A DNA stretch of 54,705 bases from Bacteroidales bacterium. Lineage in GTDB: Bacteria > Bacteroidota > Bacteroidia > Bacteroidales > Tenuifilaceae. The stretch spans positions 1 through 54,705 of the forward strand of contig RPRQ01000030.1 in the NCBI GenBank assembly GCA_003818205.1, given 5' to 3'. How positions within the stretch are numbered: position 1 is the stretch's first letter; each line of letters opens with the position of its first letter. The notes beneath the pieces were generated by a model. The model searched no databases. It was not told where the DNA came from and saw nothing but the letters and a program-made list of their open reading frames with translations. Of the stretch, positions 24,568-35,021 are shown in pieces. Both the position numbers and the translations under genes were made by a program.

Positions 24568-27500
24568 TTATTTAAACGCCTTCTCAGGTAATCCATCACC
24601 TTCGATGCTTAACTGCTTGAAGTAATCAGGAACTGATTTGCCAGTTAAAGCATTAACGTACATTCTTGCAAGCTCCATACCTAACATGAACCCTTGTCCG
24701 CGTAAGCCGAGGAATAAGCCATGTTTTGGGTCGATAAACATTCTAGGCTCAACGTAGTAACCTGCCCAAACGGCCTGAAAACCTACAGAGCTTAACTCAG
24801 GAATCCAGTTAGAGAATACTTCAGAGGCAATCTCAATAAACTCCTCCGAGTTGTATTTTAGGTTCTTATCTGCCTCCTGAGGATCGGTTGCTGGTGATGC
24901 GCAGCCAATAATTTGACCCGTTTCGGCGAGTTGCTGTCCGTAAACCGCAGCAAATCCTTTGTACTTCCGGCGGTCGATAAGCATTCCAAGTGGATCGCCA
25001 TTAACACCCATCCAGGGTAAGCGGCGGGTAATAAACGCCTGATGCTTTACAGGATAAATTCCCAGTTCATGACCAAGCATACGAGCAAAAGTACCACCTG
25101 TTGGGCCGAGGGCATTAACAAATTCATCGGCTTGGTACTCAACGTAATTCTTGTCGTGATCGCGAACTAAAACAACATACTTATTACCATCCTTATGTAC
25201 GCTAATCAGCTCGCAGTCCTCCTTAACTACTCCACCTTTACTGATACCGATATTACGAAGCAGATCTACGGTTTTACCAGGTGTTGCCTGCCAGCAATCC
25301 TTTGTAATAAGTGCCGATTGGTATGTTTTAAGGTTTGGATTGAAGTAGGGCGATATCTCCTTTTGATAATCCTTAGGATCAACCATACGAGCGTTGCTCC
25401 ATGCCATCGATGCTTCGAGGGCTTTATATGTGGCATCGTCGTGAGCAAAGCTAACGTAGTTGATTGGACGATAATCGATATTGCTAATCTTGTTTATCGC
25501 CTTAAAAATCTCGTGGCTCTTCGAAGCAATTTCAGCAATCTCAGGTAAAGAGAATGCTGTGCGCCCTCCTGCAATATTACGCCATGAAGCACCACGTCCG
25601 TAGTTCAGAAGAATAGGCTTCATGCCTGCCTCTGCCATATACATGAAAAGGGCGCTACCTCCAATACCTCCACCTGCAATAAGACTTTTAACCTTAACCA
25701 CTTCTGCTTTCTTGCCATTTATTCCGGTGATATAGGTTGGGGCTACATCCTTAGGGTAGAGCTCTCCCATGTTCACCTGATTGCTCAAAGGTCCACGAGG
25801 GGTGGCATCGCCAACAATCTGAATACCTTTAGGGATTAATGCTGTCTTCAGACGTTTAATACAACGCTTTCCACGGCAAGCACCCATTCCTAGGCGGGTT
25901 GTATGCTTAATCTCATCGGCTGAGATAAATTTACGATCGCCAATCGTTTCGAGGATTTCATCCATGCTTACATCATCGCAATGGCAAACGTAGGTTTTTT
26001 CCTCGGGCTTATAGGTTGTTTTGGTTAACCTAACTGGCCCCGGATAATTTGCTTTAACAACAAAACCTCGAACATTAATTAACTCATCGCCATGAATGGT
26101 GAGCGATTTAACACGGGCTATATTTGTCTTATTGGGTTTGCGAAGTATTTTCTCAATCACCCCTTCACCAATTTTCTTCCCATTATTGTCCACTAGGAAT
26201 ACCTCAGATCCTTCAGTGGCTTCATACTCTATGGGTAAGAACAACCAATCCTTAGCGTAATGATACCCGAAGATGGCTAAACCAGGACATTGATAGACGC
26301 AATCCATGCAACCAATGCACTTCTCAAAATCGATTTGAGGAACAGTGCTGGTTGATGTTTTAGTGATTGCACCATGCGGACAAGCAAATTCACATGGATT
26401 ACATGCGAAACCAAAAAGACAGTCGATCTGAACGAATGGTTTCTTCGTTTTGCGCTCATCGCTAGGCTTATATGGATTTTCAATAACTCTAGTCGGATGT
26501 TGTTGGCTATCGATATACTCCTTGCTTATTGATAAGTAGGTTTCGTAGCTGAAACGTTCACCCATCTCCTGAAGAATTTCATAGGCAACCTGTTTCCCTC
26601 TAACAACTGCACTTGTACCTTCGCCTATACGGATGGCATCGCCAGCACCGTAGCAGTTACGGCCGAATATCTCGTTACCCTTTATTAAAAGCTGATCATC
26701 GGGAACTAAACCTGTACAGATATTGATTGCATCGATATCCTCTACGATCTGCTCAGTACCGGGGATTGGCTTAAAATCTTTACAATCGGCTATAATCGCA
26801 CCGACAACGCCTGTGCGGGTTTCGTTGGGTAGGGCTTTAATTAAGATTTTGCTAAGCATAACGGGAATTCCCAAGCGGCGAACCCTATTGGCTTGAACAG
26901 GGAAACCTCCTTCGCGTGGCATTGCCTCTATAATAGCCTTAACATTAGCACCTGCTTGCATTAGCTGGTAACTCGTAAGGTAACCAATATTCCCTGCGCC
27001 AACGGTTAGCACGTTTTTGCCAAGTAGCGTGAACTCTTGGTTCATCATCTTTTGAACTACAGCAGCGGTGTAAACACCTGGGAGATCATCATTCTCGAAG
27101 GTTGGCATGAAAGGAACAGCACCTGTTGCAATTACCAGATGATCGGCTTCTATGTAATAGATTTCATCAGTCTTGATATTCTTTATGGCAATGCGTTTCC
27201 CTTCTAGAATATCCCAAACTGTACTGTCGAGGAAAATCCCTTCATGATTGTCCCCTGCTAGAGTCTTTGCGATATCGAAACCACGCATACCACCGAACTT
27301 TTTCTCTTTTTCGAAAAAGAAAAATTGGTGTGTTTGCATATTGAACTGACCCCCGATTGTTGAGTTGTTGTCAACTACGATATTTTCAATCCCATGTTGA
27401 AGCAATATCTCCCTCGCAGCGAGTCCTGCTGGACCCGCACCGATAATGGCAACTGAGGTTTTGTAGATTTTGGTCGATTGATTCTTGTTGGGAGTTTTTA

Positions 27501-27801
27501 CGCTAGGGGTATGCTCCTGAGGTATCTCGCGCACTTCTTTAACCCCATCAACGTTGGTGATACAAATACGCTTTATTTGACCGTCAACTAGCATTTCGCA
27601 AGCACCGCACTTACCAATACCGCACTCAAGGCTTCGCTCACGGTTTTCGATACTGTGGCTATGCACAGGGTAACCAGCCTGATGAAGGGCTGCTGCAATT
27701 GTAAACCCTTCTTCCCCTTTAATCTCTTTCCCATCGAATTTGAAAGAAACGATATTCCTTTTTGGAACATCGAGAATTGGGTGTTTCTCTATTTTATGCA
27801 T
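24568..27801 (-). CDS. Multi-domain FAD/iron-sulfur amine-type dehydrogenase (HcnA-HcnB-HcnC-like fusion)
   Basis: 1077 aa from the ATG at 27801; the open frame extends to 27879, but those residues are not domain-like. Domains in order: a [2Fe-2S] ferredoxin with Cys60, 65, 68 and 80; a pyridine-nucleotide-disulfide-type FAD/NAD module from ~118 (IIGAGPAGLAA); two 4Fe-4S motifs at ~460-505 (CLFGFACNPCEFACP, CIGCMDCVYQCP); a BFD-like [2Fe-2S] domain from ~604 (CHCDD...GACRGKRC); and a second FAD oxidoreductase of the DAO/glycine-oxidase type from ~700 (LIAGGGIGGSA). The set corresponds to the separate subunits of hydrogen cyanide synthase, opine oxidase or proline/hydroxyproline dehydrogenases, fused into one chain. 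Substrate unknown: an amino or imino acid is likely. It appears monocistronic. Confidence 0.85.
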   Translation of the reverse strand: MHKIEKHPILDVPKRNIVSFKFDGKEIKGEEGFTIAAALHQAGYPVHSHSIENRERSLECGIGKCGACEMLVDGQIKRICITNVDGVKEVREIPQEHTPSVKTPNKNQSTKIYKTSVAIIGAGPAGLAAREILLQHGIENIVVDNNSTIGGQFNMQTHQFFFFEKEKKFGGMRGFDIAKTLAGDNHEGIFLDSTVWDILEGKRIAIKNIKTDEIYYIEADHLVIATGAVPFMPTFENDDLPGVYTAAVVQKMMNQEFTLLGKNVLTVGAGNIGYLTSYQLMQAGANVKAIIEAMPREGGFPVQANRVRRLGIPVMLSKILIKALPNETRTGVVGAIIADCKDFKPIPGTEQIVEDIDAINICTGLVPDDQLLIKGNEIFGRNCYGAGDAIRIGEGTSAVVRGKQVAYEILQEMGERFSYETYLSISKEYIDSQQHPTRVIENPYKPSDERKTKKPFVQIDCLFGFACNPCEFACPHGAITKTSTSTVPQIDFEKCIGCMDCVYQCPGLAIFGYHYAKDWLFLPIEYEATEGSEVFLVDNNGKKIGEGVIEKILRKPNKTNIARVKSLTIHGDELINVRGFVVKANYPGPVRLTKTTYKPEEKTYVCHCDDVSMDEILETIGDRKFISADEIKHTTRLGMGACRGKRCIKRLKTALIPKGIQIVGDATPRGPLSNQVNMGELYPKDVAPTYITGINGKKAEVVKVKSLIAGGGIGGSALFMYMAEAGMKPILLNYGRGASWRNIAGGRTAFSLPEIAEIASKSHEIFKAINKISNIDYRPINYVSFAHDDATYKALEASMAWSNARMVDPKDYQKEISPYFNPNLKTYQSALITKDCWQATPGKTVDLLRNIGISKGGVVKEDCELISVHKDGNKYVVLVRDHDKNYVEYQADEFVNALGPTGGTFARMLGHELGIYPVKHQAFITRRLPWMGVNGDPLGMLIDRRKYKGFAAVYGQQLAETGQIIGCASPATDPQEADKNLKYNSEEFIEIASEVFSNWIPELSSVGFQAVWAGYYVEPRMFIDPKHGLFLGLRGQGFMLGMELARMYVNALTGKSVPDYFKQLSIEGDGLPEKAFK

Positions 27802-27848
27802 GTTTATAAGTATTTTGTTTAAAGATAATTCATGGTTAAATTCGGTTT

Positions 27849-27879
27849 CGAAAGTATAGCGGATCAGGGTAATTATCAA
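27849..27879 (-). promoter_or_regulatory. Candidate promoter of the multi-domain oxidoreductase
   Basis: On the minus strand TTG (27879-27877), a 20-nt spacer, and TACTTTCG (27856-27849), 7 of 8 matches to TAnnTTTG. This leaves a leader of about 40 nt before the ATG at 27801 and supports that start over the upstream one. Confidence 0.4.
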
Positions 27880-27957
27880 TGATTATTGTCAGCACCTCAT
27901 ATGAGAAAAAGAGGGTTTATTTAGGGTTAAGGATTCTTGTAGCGATTCAACTAAAAT

Positions 27958-27992
27958 AACCGAGGGGTTACTTGCTAAGCAACCCCTCGGTT
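27958..27992 (-). terminator. Terminator after the type A surface protein gene
   Basis: A 12-bp perfect stem (aaccgaggggtt/aacccctcggtt, 11-nt loop) 20 nt past the stop codon, followed on the minus strand by ATTTTAG. The stem is strong, the T-run short. Confidence 0.75.
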
Positions 27993-28012
27993 TATTCGAT
28001 AAGCAGAGTATT

Positions 28013-31000
28013 TTATCGCTGAACGATTACCTTAAAAACAGCTGTACCTTTATCGTTGCTAACCTTAATGAAGTATAAACCCGGTGTATATCCTTTAACG
28101 TTTATTTTATCGCTAAATAAAAGGGTTTTATCGGTTGTTAGATTTTTTACAATTTGACCAGCAGAGTTAACTAGGTCGATTGAGAATGCCTCTATTTTAT
28201 CGGTCTCAATTGTTATGGTTAGCTCATCGTTAACAGGGTTCGGAAAGAATGTAACCTTTGCGTTTGAACCAGGAATAGTCTCAACGCTTACCGGTGCATC
28301 AACAACTACTGAATCCTTCGCAGTACATCCGGTTAACGTATTGGTAACCGTTAACAAGTATTTACCGTAAGCCCTAGCCGCTAATGAAATGAATGAGTTG
28401 GTGTTGCCTGTATTCCATAGGTAGGTTACCCCACCTGAACTCGTTGAGGTAAGTACGAAGGCATCTGAGCGTCTAATTGTATCTGAACCTGTTATGTCAA
28501 CCGTTGGGTTGGCATTTATGGTTATCGGGTAGGTTGCAGATGGAACTCCGCTAACACCTCCAATAATTGTTTTAAGCACCATCGAAACAGCCCCAGGGTT
28601 TAAAATAGCCTTTTGGGTAAAGGTGTAGTTTAGGGTTTGGCCATTGGCGAAGTTAGAACCGATGTTCCGCGTTTCTTCAACAGGGGTATTGGAGTCGATC
28701 TGATACCAAACAGTAATATTATCGGATGGTGCAAACGTTCTTGTCCCAGAGTTGGTTAGCGTTGCAGTAACTGGATATCCTTGGGCTTTATAGCAGTTGG
28801 TTGATGGGGATAGAAGCGCTGTAACCCTTATGTCAGATACCTCTTGCCAGGTTAAAACAACCTCATCGAAGCCATTACAACTATTGGCGTCTGTAACCGT
28901 AACGGAATACGTACCGCTTGTACTAACAGTAATCGTTTGAGTTGTAGCACCTGTACTCCATAAATAAGAAGCATAACCAGCACCTGCATCAAGGATTGTT
29001 GGTGCTGAGATAAACCTATCGGCACCTAGGCTGGGCAAGGGGTTTCCTTTAACGGTTACACTTGTGAATAATGTATTATTTGAGGAGACCTCATCATCGC
29101 TCAAGGAGGTGGTAATCTCTATCGGATATGTTTTTATGGTGGAAAAGTTATGTTTATAGGTAAATGTATAATCTACACTTGCGCCAATTGCTAAATCACT
29201 GGTTAATGTGCAGCTTTCGGTAGCAGCAGTTGATCCATCAACTTTTAAAACGATAGGAATAGCCGTAGCGTTTGGAATTATATTTGTTCCGGTATTCTTT
29301 AATTTTACGGTAATGGTTTCACTTGCCGAAAGTGAGCAAGAGGTTATTGGGGCAACAAGCGCTTCAACAGAAATATCTCGGGTGCCAATTTTTACATTGA
29401 TATTATCGGTTGCTGTACATCCATCGCTATTGGATACTGTTACCCAGTAATCTCCAGTAGTTGTTATAAGTAATGTTCTTTCATTAATACCTTCAGCTAA
29501 AGTACCAGAACTATTACCCCATTTATAATAGCTAAATCCTGCCCCTGCATCTAGGGTGTAAGGGGTTTCAGACTGAACATCTGGACCAAGACCATTGACA
29601 TATAGCACCGCAGGGTACGCCTTGACCGTTGTTTGTAGCGTATCGTTATTCGATCGCATATCCCCCAGCATTATAACCCATGCTTTAGCTGAATACTCAA
29701 TATTATCAGGGAAGTTCATCGTTCCGGTGAGGTCAAACGTTTGGGTTTGACCTACAGCAAGATCTGCCCCAAGGTTGAAGTTTTGAGAACCTGAGGTGAC
29801 TATTGCATTGGATGGATTAAGCTGTTCAAAACCAATGGTTAGCAATTTTCCCGATGGAATAACCTCGGTACCAGTATTCTCAACGGTTACCCTAACCGGT
29901 TCGGTGGCGTTTAGACCACAACCTGTTTTTGGGTTATCAAGCGTTTTCAGCTTAATATCGTCAACCACAAAGGTAAGTGTTAACTCGTTGGAGGTTCCAG
30001 GGCAACCATAGAAATCGATTACATTAACTTTATAATTACCAGTTTGAGTTGCTATCAGCATGGTATCTGTTCCAATTATTCCAGAACCGGTTAATACCCA
30101 CGAGTAGGTTTGATATTTGTTAACGGTTTTTAGTGTATCACTCCATGCGTGTACAGTTCGGTTTACTCCTAGGTTCACATTAGGGTAACCCGTAGAATAT
30201 ACAGTTTTGTTTAATGTACTATTAGAGGCAACAACGTCAAGATCCGCTGAAATGCTAACCTGTACCGTAGAACTTGTTTTTAGCGCAAGATTCGCTTTAT
30301 TGGTAAGGGTTATATCTCTTTGGCTATTTGGTAATAAATCAGATGTTAATGGAATCGCTTCGTCTGGTGAAGGCGTTCCATCTACATCTAGGCTGTATGT
30401 AAAAACAGTACCTGAAGGATAGGTGAAATTACCCTTATTTTCAATGGTTATTTTTACTGATGTATTATCCTCAAGTTCACACTTATTGGTTGGCGTTTTT
30501 ATTTCGCTAATTGCTATATCATCAGAAACAATGGTAAGTGTCGCAGTGTCTTTACAACCTGTTGTTTGATTCACATCATCATAAGCAATAATATGTAAAC
30601 TTCGTCCAGGAGGGACACCCTCAATCGAAAATAATGAGTCTGTATAAATGGTTGTCCAGTAAAGATCTTTCCATGCATACGATTTAACATTACTGCTATA
30701 AATTGGCGAAACAGTATATGGGGTTGCTCCAAATACCTTATATATAGTAGAGGGATTAAATGATACTGTAGGGCCTTCACGTTTTTCAAAAGTTCTTTCA
30801 ATGGAGTTGTTACTAGTTATTGGATCAATATCGATATTAGCAGTTACCTTAATGAAGCCATCTCCTTCAGGCATAGCTACTGGATTGCTAAATGTTATAG
30901 TTTTTGATGAACCAGGTGATAAATTAGATTCTAATGTGAAATTTTGACTGATATTCTCGCTTGGAGTGATATAACTTGCATGGATTACTTTATCCGAAGT

Positions 31001-34000
31001 AAATACATCTCTTCCTGAATTACTAACTAAAACTGAAACATGAGCATTTTCATTTTTGCAGAACGATGGGGTAGGGCTATCGATACTGATAATACGTAGA
31101 TCGCTTGCGTTTACATAAACACTATCCTTATCACTTCCACAAGCATGGGTATCTGTAACGATTACCCTATACCATGCAGAGGTTAAGTTGGTTACATTAA
31201 ATATGGAATCTACGGGATCAGGGAGATTATCTTGCCATTTATATGAAGCAAAGCCAGATCTCGCATTTAATTTTAGTGTATCAGCCCTATAGGTAACAAT
31301 TGTATCGAAGGGGAGCTCTACATTTGGCATTCCCCAAACATTGGTAGTTACTTTAATTGTATCGTTACTTTTAATAGGATCCTCATTGATTTTTGAGTAG
31401 ATACGAATATCATAAGTGTTTGGAATTGAAATGTCTATATCATTAACGAATGTGTATGTTACTGTTTCGTTTACCGCTATGTCAACGCCAGGAGTGAGAA
31501 CCTCTGAAACCTTAACAATTCCATCAACCATTATCGATAGAGGTATTGTTTGAGTTACAGAAGAACTTGGTCCAACGGGATTAGGTCCTAAATTCTTAAT
31601 GGCAATTTGAGGTTTTATTGGCGTTGGATATTCACAAGAATTATCCAACCCTGTAACCGAAAGTATTTGAATATCGCTGTTTGATTCTATTACTTTTATA
31701 GTATCGGTTGCAATGCATCCATTTTCGTTGGTAACAGAATCAATATAAGTATCAAAACTGGTGACTGTAATCTTCCTTGTCGTTTCGGTTGTTGACCATT
31801 TATAGCTATTATAGGGCACTAAACCATTAAGACCAGCATCAAGTTCAATACCAGCTGCAAGTTCAAGGGTTGTAACTGCTTTATCGGGGCCAATTGAATA
31901 TCCGGGTATGCCTTTAACCTGCAAAGTGGTTTTTAATGTATCATTTGTACGATCTAGTTCAGGTGTTAAATTGGTATTTATTCGTAGTAAATGAGAACCT
32001 TTTGTGAAGATATTATATGTTTTTGTTGTAGTTAATGTAGTAGTGTCGCCTGATATTACTAAGGAACCAACAACCATGGTATCTTTAACTATACTTTCAC
32101 TCCTTAACTTAACTTCTATTGGAACTTTAAAACCAGCTTTCAAAGGGCGGTAACCGTTTGTAACTCTAGCAACTATGGGAACATTATTGCCAATGTTACA
32201 TCCTGAAATTGGACTAATAAGTCGTTTAATACCAACATTATACGGAAGTTCGTAAATCTTAATATTATCAATAGAAACCCCTTCGAGAGAAGTCGATGCA
32301 TTAGAGGCGAAAGTAAATCGAAATTTAACAATTTTGCCTACTCCAAGCACATCTAAGGGTAAAAGGGTTTTAGCTGTTTGATAACCTATTGCTGTGCTGC
32401 CAGACCATCCAATTGAGCTAAGAGCGGTTACGCTACTGCTACACCAATTTTGACTTTCGGATAAATGTGAAGGAACAATTTCCCATGTTTCACCATCATC
32501 AATTGAATAATCTAGTCTAAATCCATCAACTCCAAGATCGGTATTCACCCAATAATCGAACGAAAATACTGGATATTCAGCAGAAGTAAAATTAAAGCAA
32601 GGGCTCTCGAGATATGAAACTTCAGAGTTGTTGTGGCTACCTTTAAGATTTGTTACCCATGCCTTTGTACCATTCGATGCTGTATCAATTTTTGTTGCAG
32701 CAGGTATTCCCCATGCCCAAGAGCTATTAGTCCCAGAAGGATTCCAATAGCCATTTGTTGCTTCGAAGGAGTTTGCGAATATGTAGTTATATGTTGGGAA
32801 TACAAAAAGCGATGTGCTGAAAAGGTCATTCTTTGAATCTTCATCACCAGCGAGAAAGGTTTTGAACTTCATTTGTTTTAGACCTGGTAGTAAAAGATTC
32901 ATTTTTGCAGGGTTAAATTCGTATTCAATCTCCCCCTCAAAGGGAACTGTGGTATTCACGGTTTCCTTGGTGTATGTTATACCATTATCAAGCGAAAAGC
33001 CAACCTCAAATGGTACGGTAACATCAGCACCACCATAATTTTTTATTATTACTTTAACGGTTTCAGTGCTAGTCATTCCGCAATGGGTTACAGGTGATGT
33101 TATGCCACTTACACCTAGATCTTTTGCTATAAAATCTCCGGTGATAGCAAAATTGTCAATATTCCAACCGCTATATTCAACAGATGCATCTGATTCATCA
33201 ATAGCAAAACGAACCATTACATCCTCTTTGCGTGTAGCAGCATTGCTAATATCGTGACTTATGCTTTGCCAGAATCTATCCTGAATTGTAAGGGCATTCT
33301 CCATCAATTTAATCCAGGTTGAACCACCATCAATACTATACCAAACTCTCGCTTTATCAGTTGATTCAACATTAAGCCACCTTTTGTAACGTATGTAAAC
33401 ATTCTGAAAATATTTTGCACTTACAGAGTTCATCGTAGCTCTATGCTCTGCGCCTACAGTGATTTCGGGAGGGTAGTTACCTGTAAGGTTCGTCGCAAGC
33501 ACCTTTTGACCAGAGAAGCCAGTTAAAGGGTCATTAGTTCCATCTCCAGAAATCACCCCGATTTGCCATGAATTATTTAGAGTCCAACCAGCTGTAGTTT
33601 CAAAATCAAATGCAGCTATCGACTGCTCAATGGTACAATTACCCGAAGGGTTTTGAATAGTTGAAGGAAAATTATTGCCACCAATTGTTAATCCATTTGT
33701 AGGAACTGTAACATCTACCTTATTTCCATGTGTAGCCCCATTTACAATGTCTGCACATAACCAGATATAGTTTAATCCCGTAACCAACGATTGCTGTCCG
33801 CCGCTAAGTTTAATATTATTTCCATCAACGTTTGCCGTTAATGGTAGAGGTGCATTATTAGAATAAACGCTGTCGCGAGTATAGTAAAGTTTAAAAGAGC
33901 TTAAATCTGAAATGGATGTTCCAGTATAATTAAAGTTGGCTTCGGTGAAGTATAGCGTATTTGTATTTCCTCCAACAGCAACTTCAATAAAAGCGATTGG

Positions 34001-34651
34001 GTTTTGGCTAGTTCCAGTAGGTAAATAATCATTTACCTGAAGAGTAATAACAGAATTGACAGTTCTGGGAACATTACCTCTTTCATCAACTTTAACATCG
34101 TCAACGCAAATCCCCCATCCGTAGTTAGATTTTGCTTCAAATGCAAGTTGGCATTTCTCAACTTTAGCCTCAGTTGGTAGAATAATTTCGCGATAAGCCC
34201 AATCCATTATAGTTGCAAGATAGGAATCTAATAGCACCCATGGTGAGGCAGAACTTGTTCTATAGTAGATTCTCAGCTCATCGGTACTGCCATCCCAAAC
34301 ATCTTGTGCTAGCCAGAAGGAGAGAACGGGTTTTATTGAAAACCTTAAATCCATTGATGGGGTAATAAGTTGAGATGCTGGACCAGGTCCTTCAACCTGA
34401 AATAGTGCGTTGTAGTTTCCTGCATGTGAGGCTGAAGGATGTCTGAAGTCTTCAAGACCTGGTTCTGACGAAGCACCCCCACCATTTTTATACCCCCAGT
34501 AGAAAGTTCCAGATATCCGTTGCTCAGTCCACCCATTAGGTCTTACACCACCTTCAAAGTCTGCAGATAGAAAGATTGTTCCTTGAGCAACGACTTTACC
34601 AAAGTTCAGAAGTAATACAAGAAACACTAATTGTAAAACAGCCCTTTTCAT
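28013..34651 (-). CDS. Giant secreted protein with type IX (type A) C-terminal sorting domain
   Basis: 2212 aa. A signal peptide (cleavage near VVAQ, residue ~23) is followed by several jelly-roll/MAM-like blocks (residues ~25-190 and later) with SxSGWNIDNF- or GISIDNIKIYE-like ends. Then about eight CARDB-like Ig-type repeats follow, each opening with a segment like LxSPxxxCxxSxxEXVxVxIKNxGT. They alternate with domains containing AGAGYASYLWSTGATTQTI-type strings. The last ~90 residues form a type A sorting domain: FFPNPVNDELTI, then GYTPGLYFIKVSNDKGTAVFKVIVQR. It is therefore predicted to cross the outer membrane by the type IX system and be anchored or released. No catalytic domain is recognised, so an adhesin or matrix role is likely. 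Confidence 0.9.
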   Translation of the reverse strand: MKRAVLQLVFLVLLLNFGKVVAQGTIFLSADFEGGVRPNGWTEQRISGTFYWGYKNGGGASSEPGLEDFRHPSASHAGNYNALFQVEGPGPASQLITPSMDLRFSIKPVLSFWLAQDVWDGSTDELRIYYRTSSASPWVLLDSYLATIMDWAYREIILPTEAKVEKCQLAFEAKSNYGWGICVDDVKVDERGNVPRTVNSVITLQVNDYLPTGTSQNPIAFIEVAVGGNTNTLYFTEANFNYTGTSISDLSSFKLYYTRDSVYSNNAPLPLTANVDGNNIKLSGGQQSLVTGLNYIWLCADIVNGATHGNKVDVTVPTNGLTIGGNNFPSTIQNPSGNCTIEQSIAAFDFETTAGWTLNNSWQIGVISGDGTNDPLTGFSGQKVLATNLTGNYPPEITVGAEHRATMNSVSAKYFQNVYIRYKRWLNVESTDKARVWYSIDGGSTWIKLMENALTIQDRFWQSISHDISNAATRKEDVMVRFAIDESDASVEYSGWNIDNFAITGDFIAKDLGVSGITSPVTHCGMTSTETVKVIIKNYGGADVTVPFEVGFSLDNGITYTKETVNTTVPFEGEIEYEFNPAKMNLLLPGLKQMKFKTFLAGDEDSKNDLFSTSLFVFPTYNYIFANSFEATNGYWNPSGTNSSWAWGIPAATKIDTASNGTKAWVTNLKGSHNNSEVSYLESPCFNFTSAEYPVFSFDYWVNTDLGVDGFRLDYSIDDGETWEIVPSHLSESQNWCSSSVTALSSIGWSGSTAIGYQTAKTLLPLDVLGVGKIVKFRFTFASNASTSLEGVSIDNIKIYELPYNVGIKRLISPISGCNIGNNVPIVARVTNGYRPLKAGFKVPIEVKLRSESIVKDTMVVGSLVISGDTTTLTTTKTYNIFTKGSHLLRINTNLTPELDRTNDTLKTTLQVKGIPGYSIGPDKAVTTLELAAGIELDAGLNGLVPYNSYKWSTTETTRKITVTSFDTYIDSVTNENGCIATDTIKVIESNSDIQILSVTGLDNSCEYPTPIKPQIAIKNLGPNPVGPSSSVTQTIPLSIMVDGIVKVSEVLTPGVDIAVNETVTYTFVNDIDISIPNTYDIRIYSKINEDPIKSNDTIKVTTNVWGMPNVELPFDTIVTYRADTLKLNARSGFASYKWQDNLPDPVDSIFNVTNLTSAWYRVIVTDTHACGSDKDSVYVNASDLRIISIDSPTPSFCKNENAHVSVLVSNSGRDVFTSDKVIHASYITPSENISQNFTLESNLSPGSSKTITFSNPVAMPEGDGFIKVTANIDIDPITSNNSIERTFEKREGPTVSFNPSTIYKVFGATPYTVSPIYSSNVKSYAWKDLYWTTIYTDSLFSIEGVPPGRSLHIIAYDDVNQTTGCKDTATLTIVSDDIAISEIKTPTNKCELEDNTSVKITIENKGNFTYPSGTVFTYSLDVDGTPSPDEAIPLTSDLLPNSQRDITLTNKANLALKTSSTVQVSISADLDVVASNSTLNKTVYSTGYPNVNLGVNRTVHAWSDTLKTVNKYQTYSWVLTGSGIIGTDTMLIATQTGNYKVNVIDFYGCPGTSNELTLTFVVDDIKLKTLDNPKTGCGLNATEPVRVTVENTGTEVIPSGKLLTIGFEQLNPSNAIVTSGSQNFNLGADLAVGQTQTFDLTGTMNFPDNIEYSAKAWVIMLGDMRSNNDTLQTTVKAYPAVLYVNGLGPDVQSETPYTLDAGAGFSYYKWGNSSGTLAEGINERTLLITTTGDYWVTVSNSDGCTATDNINVKIGTRDISVEALVAPITSCSLSASETITVKLKNTGTNIIPNATAIPIVLKVDGSTAATESCTLTSDLAIGASVDYTFTYKHNFSTIKTYPIEITTSLSDDEVSSNNTLFTSVTVKGNPLPSLGADRFISAPTILDAGAGYASYLWSTGATTQTITVSTSGTYSVTVTDANSCNGFDEVVLTWQEVSDIRVTALLSPSTNCYKAQGYPVTATLTNSGTRTFAPSDNITVWYQIDSNTPVEETRNIGSNFANGQTLNYTFTQKAILNPGAVSMVLKTIIGGVSGVPSATYPITINANPTVDITGSDTIRRSDAFVLTSTSSGGVTYLWNTGNTNSFISLAARAYGKYLLTVTNTLTGCTAKDSVVVDAPVSVETIPGSNAKVTFFPNPVNDELTITIETDKIEAFSIDLVNSAGQIVKNLTTDKTLLFSDKINVKGYTPGLYFIKVSNDKGTAVFKVIVQR

Positions 34652-35021
34652 ATTTCAACTTATTTTATTAACAAATATCCGAAAAATACACATAAATCTA
34701 CTTATTGTTTAGAAAACATTTTTTTATTTCAACCCAATTTTTTCCCCTTACCTTATATTGAATGTTAAAACGCAGAATGTTTTCCACTTTTATTTTATCT
34801 TTCATGCTCATTATGAATAATATACGTAGAAAAATAACAAACAGCAATTGAAAGGAATTTACCTAAATTGAAATTTAAAGTATCAACTTATACATTAAAT
34901 TGTTATATTGCTAGGTCTAAACATATCTTTTTTAGGCAATTCAATTTTTACATATTTGTACTCGATTAAAATAACTTTGTTGCGGTTTTATCGCAGAAAA
35001 TGATAATTTATCGTCAGAAAT
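34652..35021. other. Divergent intergenic region between two giant surface-protein genes
   Basis: 370 nt, AT-rich, with no gene. It must hold both promoters. I see a TAACTTTG -7-like element for the plus-strand gene and small stem-loops (tgcg/cgca at 34981-34995) in its leader. Nothing clear is visible for the minus-strand gene. Confidence 0.5.
34972..34979 (+). promoter_or_regulatory. TAnnTTTG element upstream of the PKD-repeat giant gene
   Basis: TAACTTTG matches the Bacteroidetes -7 consensus perfectly and lies 43 nt before the ATG. The expected TTTG at -33 is not at the right spacing (the nearest is 13 nt upstream), so only half of the promoter is convincing. Confidence 0.3.
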
